This document shows, piece after piece, positions 59,966-64,000 of a stretch of DNA of 64,000 bases. The stretch's first letter is position 1. The number at the start of each line of letters is the position of its first letter. The stretch covers positions 310,001-374,000 of the forward strand of contig NZ_JAPNTZ010000008.1 of the NCBI RefSeq assembly GCF_026626335.1. The letters run 5' to 3'. The position numbers and the translations under genes are program-made. Under the pieces are notes generated by a model. The model saw only the letters and a program-made list of their open reading frames with translations. It was not told where the DNA came from and searched no databases. This stretch comes from Paractinoplanes pyxinae (GTDB lineage Bacteria > Actinomycetota > Actinomycetes > Mycobacteriales > Micromonosporaceae).

Positions 59966-60631
59966 TTACGAGTGGCCGTCCAGCAGGGCGGCCAGGTGCA
60001 GCAGTGGACCCAGGTCGCCGACCGGGTGGGACGGGGGCAGCCGGCCCTCGGTCCAGGTCATCAGTTCGGGGCCGGTCACGCTCCACGGCACCGGCACGTG
60101 CCGGGCGAGGTGGGCCGCGATCAGGGCGGGCGTGCACCACGGGCCCACCGTGCCGCTGATGCGGAACGCCTTGTCGAAGCCGGGGTCGCCGGTGGCATTG
60201 TCCCGCCGGCTGAGGCGGCCCCGGGTCGTGACGGTGGCGGGCGCCCACGCGCGGTTCAGGATGGCCACGCTCACCACCCAGTGCCGGGTGTGCGGGGTGG
60301 AGGTCGCGCTGCCGTCGGCCCCCGTGGCCACCTGCACGTCGGTGACCTCGTACTCGCCGACCAGCACGTGACGCCCACCCACGGTGCCCGAGAGCAGCAT
60401 CCGTACGCCGTGCTGGTTGCCGCCGGGAAGGCGCTGACCCCAGTCGACGGCCGGATTCTCGATGATCTGCCAGCCGGAACGCCCCGCCCATTCGGCTATC
60501 CGGGCCGCGCGGCGCCGTCGCTGCCGGGCCGCCAGCAACGCCACGACGACGATCAGCGCCAGCGACGCCACGCAGAAGAACGCCAGCGTCCCCGTCAGCG
60601 GATCCAAGCCGATCACGGGCCCCAGCCCCAA
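59966..60631 (-). CDS. Membrane-anchored protein of unknown function
   Basis: The ~221-residue protein has one N-terminal transmembrane helix (LAFFCVASLALIVVVALLAA), a basic RQRRRR stop-transfer and a soluble part with WAGRSGWQIIENPAVDWGQR and HVLVGEYEVTDVQVATG. This pattern resembles DUF3137-like cytosolic domains. The family is uncertain. The sequence between it and the erm gene (254 bp) shows nothing clear. Confidence 0.65.
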   Translation of the reverse strand: MGLGPVIGLDPLTGTLAFFCVASLALIVVVALLAARQRRRRAARIAEWAGRSGWQIIENPAVDWGQRLPGGNQHGVRMLLSGTVGGRHVLVGEYEVTDVQVATGADGSATSTPHTRHWVVSVAILNRAWAPATVTTRGRLSRRDNATGDPGFDKAFRISGTVGPWCTPALIAAHLARHVPVPWSVTGPELMTWTEGRLPPSHPVGDLGPLLHLAALLDGHS

Positions 60632-60710
60632 GAGCCGGCCGCGCCGCCAGAGCCAGCCGCGCCGCCAAAGCCGGCCCCGCCGCCGAAGCCAGCCCCGCCC
60701 TCAAAGCTGG
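60632..60710. repeat. GC-rich 18-bp imperfect repeats
   Basis: About four imperfect 18-bp units of the type AGCCAGCCGCGCCGCCAA lie in the 109-bp gap between the two minus-strand genes. Any coding reading would be a Gly/Ala-rich tract in another frame; I see no gene. Confidence 0.5.
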
Positions 60711-60740
60711 AGCCGGCCTCAACCAGCCCCGCCGAAAAGC

Positions 60741-61082
60741 TCACCGGCCGCGCCGGACGAAACCGGCCAGCACCACCCCGAGCAGCGAATCGAACAGCGC
60801 CAGCAAAGCCGCCGCCGCCGGACTCAACTCCCCCACCGCCACCAGCACCGCCCCGGCCACGAACACCCCCAGCAACCGCAGCCAGGCCAGCGCCGAGCCC
60901 AGCGACCCTTTCCGCCGCAGCAGCAGGACCAACATCAGCACGACCCCGGCCGCGCCCGACGCTCCCATGAGCACAAGCGCCGCTATCCCGCCCTCCTCGT
61001 GCAGCGTCGACCAGGCCAGCCCGCCGATCACGGCCAGCCCGCCCTCGCACAGCAGCAGCAGGACCAGCAGCGCGGAGATCAC
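60741..61082 (-). CDS. Small four-span membrane protein
   Basis: The 113-residue protein begins MISALLVLLLLCEGGLAVIG and has four hydrophobic spans, with acidic GELSPAAAALL before the last and a basic FVRRGR tail. It follows the WXG-like gene by 6 bp on the same strand, so it belongs to that operon. Function unknown; small membrane proteins are common in ESX-like loci. Confidence 0.65.
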   Translation of the reverse strand: MISALLVLLLLCEGGLAVIGGLAWSTLHEEGGIAALVLMGASGAAGVVLMLVLLLRRKGSLGSALAWLRLLGVFVAGAVLVAVGELSPAAAALLALFDSLLGVVLAGFVRRGR

Positions 61083-61088
61083 GGCGCC

Positions 61089-61814
61089 TCAGCCCGTGAC
61101 GACCGGCGGCCAGGCGCCGTCCCGGTAGCCGATGTTGTCGTTCAGCTTCTGCCGCAGCGTGCTGTTGGCCGCGGCCGCCGTCGACTTCAGGTTGATGCCG
61201 CCCGCGGCGAAAGCGGCCGCCGCCGCCACCGCCGCCCCGGCCGCGATGAACGGCGCCGCCGGCAGCCCGGCGATCGTGGCCGACGACGAGGCCGCCCCGA
61301 CGATGCCGACGATCAGCGCGCCGATCGCCACCAACAGTGCGCCCCAGAAGATCCAGATGCCCTTGACCATGTCGCCCAGCGCGCTCGCCATCCCGTCGCT
61401 GAACACGGTCTTCACCTTTTCGAGGGCGGTCTTCTGCAGGGGCAGCGACTGCCGGTAGGCCTCGGCCGCGTCGCCGTCCCAGTTGGTGTCGACCTCGAGA
61501 CTGCCCGCCTCGGCCGCCTGCACCCGGCCGCTGACGGGGCCGCCTATTCGATCGCTCCAGGCGTTGGCCGCTTCCGCGAGCGCGGTCGGCGACCCCATGT
61601 TGGTGACGAATTCGCGCACCGCGTCCCACACCTTGCGCATGAACCCGCAGAACTTGTTCCAGCCCGCGACGACCTTGTCCTGCAGGAAGCCCGGCAGGAA
61701 CCCGATCTTGGAGTTGATCGCGTTCTGCAGGTCGTTCGTCTTCTGCTCGATCTTGTCCAGCAGCGACATGATCTTGCTGACGAGGTCGTTCTCGTGCGCG
61801 GCCGAGCTAGTCAC
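61089..61814 (-). CDS. WXG100-like protein with C-terminal membrane segments
   Basis: The 241-residue protein has a helical N-terminus. WDAVREFVTNMGSPTALAEA and a WDGDAAEAYRQSLPLQ segment recall the 'W.G.a...y' turn of WXG100/ESX-type proteins. Two hydrophobic spans follow (IWIFWGALLVAIGALIVGIV; PAAPFIAAGAAVAAAAAF). Type VII secretion loci often have such long WXG proteins. It overlaps its upstream gene by 8 bp. Secretion and function are unproven. Confidence 0.65.
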   Translation of the reverse strand: MTSSAAHENDLVSKIMSLLDKIEQKTNDLQNAINSKIGFLPGFLQDKVVAGWNKFCGFMRKVWDAVREFVTNMGSPTALAEAANAWSDRIGGPVSGRVQAAEAGSLEVDTNWDGDAAEAYRQSLPLQKTALEKVKTVFSDGMASALGDMVKGIWIFWGALLVAIGALIVGIVGAASSSATIAGLPAAPFIAAGAAVAAAAAFAAGGINLKSTAAAANSTLRQKLNDNIGYRDGAWPPVVTG

Positions 61815-62124
61815 GGACTTCCCACACTCCCCCGAGCCGCGTCGCGGCCTCCTCGTCGTCGCGCTCGTAGGCCGCCGCGACCTCGTCCAGCGTCCGGGCC
61901 AGGTCGGCGTGCACCTGCGAGCCCTGCCGCAGCAGCGCCTCCGCCTTGGCCTGCATTTCCGCGTACGTGGTCAGCAGCCCGGTCGGCACACTGGCCCACG
62001 ACAATTGCGCCTCGGTCAGTGTGAGCGCGCTCGCCTCCTCGGACGCGCGGCTCAGCACGCCGGAGGTCTCGTCCCACATCGCCGCGTCGGTGTGCAACGC
62101 CTCGAGGGCCGCCTTGAGCGTCAT
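61807..62124 (-). CDS. Small alpha-helical protein, WXG-like
   Basis: The 105-residue protein starts MTLKAALEALHTDAAMWDET and is all-helical, with SWASVPTGLLTTYAEMQAKAEALLRQGSQV and a DLARTLDEVAAAYERDDEEA helix. Size and helix pattern resemble the DUF2580/ESX-linked families, but no WXG motif is exact. It overlaps the start of the downstream gene. Likely a partner in the ESX-like locus. Confidence 0.6.
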   Translation of the reverse strand: MTLKAALEALHTDAAMWDETSGVLSRASEEASALTLTEAQLSWASVPTGLLTTYAEMQAKAEALLRQGSQVHADLARTLDEVAAAYERDDEEAATRLGGVWEVRD

Positions 62125-62133
62125 CGTCGCCTC

Positions 62134-62880
62134 TCAGTCGGTCAGGCGCAGCCGCCGGGCCAGCCCGAGCGGGTCCTGCGCCAGTTGCTGCGCTTCACCG
62201 AGCCGGCTGTCGGCGATTATTTCCCGTACGCCATGACGTCCGGCCTCGAGATAAGCGGCGCGAAAGGCGGCCGCAGTCTGCCGGGCGATGTTTACCTCGT
62301 GGGCCTGCAGCAGCCACTGCCGGTCGTACCCGACGGCCGTGACGTCCCCGCCGCCGGTCACCGTCACCTGGACTTTGCGGTCAGAACTGCGTCCCGTGTA
62401 CGTGGCTCGGAGCGCACCGTCGAGCGCGCCCGACACCTCGTCGAGCCCTTCATCGATCGACTCCACGAGGGCCAGCAGCTCCCGCAGAGCTGCCTCACTG
62501 TCCTCCACCGACATCGGACCACCGCCGCCGGCCGCCTCCTGCAGCCGCCGCGCGAAGTCCTCCCGATCAACCGACCCCGCCGCAACGGGCGCCTGCTCGG
62601 CGTACGCGTCGCCCCAGGCCTCGAAACGGCGCCGGGTGGCCGCCCCGACCGCCTCGATCACCGCCTCGTCGAGGGCGAGCGACCCGAGCAGCCGCCGCCA
62701 GCCGTTGGCGACCGCGACGCCGCTGACCCGGCCCTGATCGTCGAGCGTGACGGTGACCGCGCCCGACCGGTCGGTGGCGGTGGCGCCGGACGCACGCTGC
62801 TCGGCGGCACGCGCCTGAGCCGCGAGGGCCGCACCCTCGTCGGCCAGCGCTCGCATGTGGTCCAGTCGATCGTCCGACAC
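62134..62880 (-). CDS. YbaB/EbfC-like DNA-binding-fold protein (duplicated)
   Basis: The ~248-residue protein begins at a GTG with GGGGAG upstream. Two halves each carry a YbaB-like strand pattern: SGAVTVTLDDQGRVSGVAVA, and DRKVQVTVTGGGDVTAVGYD followed by a helical segment. Helices flank each. YbaB domains in actinobacteria occur in ESX-linked genes with no known nucleoid role. It lies 9 bp upstream of the helical-protein gene. Confidence 0.7.
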   Translation of the reverse strand: MSDDRLDHMRALADEGAALAAQARAAEQRASGATATDRSGAVTVTLDDQGRVSGVAVANGWRRLLGSLALDEAVIEAVGAATRRRFEAWGDAYAEQAPVAAGSVDREDFARRLQEAAGGGGPMSVEDSEAALRELLALVESIDEGLDEVSGALDGALRATYTGRSSDRKVQVTVTGGGDVTAVGYDRQWLLQAHEVNIARQTAAAFRAAYLEAGRHGVREIIADSRLGEAQQLAQDPLGLARRLRLTD

Positions 62881-62959
62881 AGTGCTCCCCCCGGCGCAAC
62901 TCCGTGGACTTTCCCAAAGCGGGCACGACCGTCGCAACCCCGCCCGGAGGAAAGCCGCA

Positions 62960-64000
62960 TTACGCCTCGAGCGGCGCCACCGACAGCGAGCCGATGCCGG
63001 CCACCGCCTCGATCCGCAGGCCGCCCGACTTCTCGTCCGACCCCCGCGAGCGCAGCGTGCTGCCCTTGTCGACCCCGCGGTCGCGTTCCCCGTTCAGCTC
63101 GACCGAGCCCGCGCCCTTGCGGATCTTGACCTTGACCGGGAACTCGCCCTCCGTGCCGATGGTCCAGCGGTGCACGCCGCCGGCCATCCGGATCTCGATC
63201 TGGCGTTCCTGGCGGGGCAGGGTGAGGTCGAGGCGATCGGCGCCACCCTCGAAGTAGAAGTCGCGCACCTTGCCGCCGGCCATGGCGAACGAGCCGCGTT
63301 TGACACCGCCGTCCATCCGCACGGTCCAGGTGATCCGCTCGTCGAGCACCACGTCGACCTCCCCCGAGCCTTCGTCCCGGATCTGCTCGGCGGTGAGCTT
63401 GAGCGAGGTGCCGTCGAGACTGGCATCCGGTTTGACGCCGCTGCCGCCGGGCGAGCCCACCCAGGCCACACCGTTGCCGGTCGGGCGGCCGAGCTTCACG
63501 TTGAGCTCGGTGACGTCGGAAGCCAGCACGAACGTGCCGGCCGCGAACGCGGGCCCGGGCGGGGCTGCGGGCGATGCCGGGGCCGAGGGCGGAGCGGTCG
63601 TGGCGGCGGCCGAGCTCGGGGCCGGCGCGATCGAGACCGGCGGGTTGGGCGTGCCGCCGACGATGATGCCGGGGTCGGCGGCCGCGGTCGGCGCCGGCGC
63701 GGGCTCGTCGTCGCCGGCGAACCGGGCCAGCGCCACGCCGCCGATCCCGAGCACCAGCACCGCACCGGCCGCCCCGGCGATCACTCGCAAGCGGCGGCGG
63801 GGCGGCCCGTCCAGCGGCTCCAGGGGCGACCCGGTCACGGACGGGGGCGGCGCGAAAGGGGGCAACGAGGACCGCGACGCGGAGCGACGCGACGATGGCG
63901 ACGACCCAAGCGGCGCAGAAGGCGGTGACAAGGCCGGCGACCCGGAAGGCGCGGAAGACGTCGGCGAGGCGGGTGACCCGGAAAGCGCAGAAGACGGCGA
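62960..64000 (-). CDS. Membrane protein with Ser/Pro-rich N-terminus and beta-rich exported domain (5' end outside window)
   Basis: The frame is open to the window edge, giving 347 visible codons with no confident start. The visible N-terminal part is Ser/Pro/Ala repetitive. One transmembrane helix follows (VIAGAAGAVLVLGIGGVALA), then an Ala/Pro linker, then a beta-strand-rich domain with DVTELNVKLGR, VDVVLDERITWTVRMDGGV, KRGSFAMAGGKVRDFYFEGG and LDLTLPRQERQIEIRMAGGV. The repeated strands resemble adhesin-like DUF4097 domains. It is the first visible gene of the locus running to 59966. Confidence 0.7.
   Translation of the reverse strand, partial: SPSSALSGSPASPTSSAPSGSPALSPPSAPLGSSPSSRRSASRSSLPPFAPPPSVTGSPLEPLDGPPRRRLRVIAGAAGAVLVLGIGGVALARFAGDDEPAPAPTAAADPGIIVGGTPNPPVSIAPAPSSAAATTAPPSAPASPAAPPGPAFAAGTFVLASDVTELNVKLGRPTGNGVAWVGSPGGSGVKPDASLDGTSLKLTAEQIRDEGSGEVDVVLDERITWTVRMDGGVKRGSFAMAGGKVRDFYFEGGADRLDLTLPRQERQIEIRMAGGVHRWTIGTEGEFPVKVKIRKGAGSVELNGERDRGVDKGSTLRSRGSDEKSGGLRIEAVAGIGSLSVAPLEA

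Noticed and set aside
59784..60722. Minus-strand open frame of 312 codons
   Set aside because: Shadow frame of the 59966 gene; Arg/Pro/Ala-rich with no motif.

Overview
The window is about 64 kb of very GC-rich DNA. Codon third positions are almost all G or C, many starts are GTG, and transcripts often appear leaderless. Gene content (SigE-type sigma factor, PknB-type kinase, Tat lipoprotein solute-binding proteins, a LAL-type LuxR regulator, an Erm methylase and an ESX-like locus) points to a filamentous actinobacterium. Micromonosporaceae (Actinoplanes-like) is my best guess, but this is inferred from gene content only. I recognised no rRNA, tRNA, transposase, phage or CRISPR.

Layout. 1-12.2 kb: a sigma factor cut by the window edge, a PadR/membrane-protein pair, a SUKH-type protein, one frameshifted gene, AraC and TetR regulators, an MDR oxidoreductase, LtrA, a DUF72 protein and unknown membrane proteins. 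12.4-25.2 kb: a large minus-strand polyamine catabolism region with a Pot-type ABC transporter, a PuuB-like oxidase, three class III aminotransferases, an aminobutyraldehyde-type dehydrogenase and MmsA, with a divergent MocR/GntR regulator at 25.2-26.6 kb. 26.6-28.4 kb: two Uma2 genes with matching leaderless promoters, each followed by a tandem-repeat block. 28.4-31.4 kb: a membrane protein, two DnaA boxes and a Ser/Thr kinase. 31.5-38.5 kb: a sugar module of LacI regulator, three-gene ABC importer and cytosolic GH3 enzyme, linked by a GAAAGTTTC operator. 38.5-42.7 kb: a large LuxR (LAL) regulator with internal repeats, divergent from a secreted cutinase that closely resembles PET-degrading cutinases.

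42.7-50 kb: a YnfA-type protein, a methyltransferase, a CopC-CopD fusion, YibE/F, a second LacI, a 5'-3' exonuclease and an aldo/keto reductase with a MerR-type promoter. 50.1-50.7 kb: a 17-unit minisatellite ending in two hairpins. 50.7-55.8 kb: a secreted lipase, then an N-acylamino-acid racemase, a SIS protein, a GNAT and an M20 amidohydrolase that together fit a D- to L-amino-acid conversion route. 55.8-58.1 kb: an ArsR-ArsC fusion, a VOC protein and a chromate transporter in one operon. 58.1-59.7 kb: a 55-bp minisatellite and decayed copies of the 3' end of the adjacent erm gene. 60-64 kb: a minus-strand locus of WXG-like, YbaB-like and membrane proteins resembling ESX accessory loci.

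Three threads run through the window. At least eleven genes have a TAnnnT or GACnAT hexamer 6-7 bp before the start codon and no ribosome binding site. Tandem repeats with palindromic cores sit in intergenic regions and inside the LAL gene. Several short clusters carry a visible operator next to or within the regulator's own promoter. The best candidates for new biology are the cutinase with its repeat-rich regulator, the amino-acid epimerisation cluster with a regulator lacking its DNA-binding domain, and the palindromic minisatellites.
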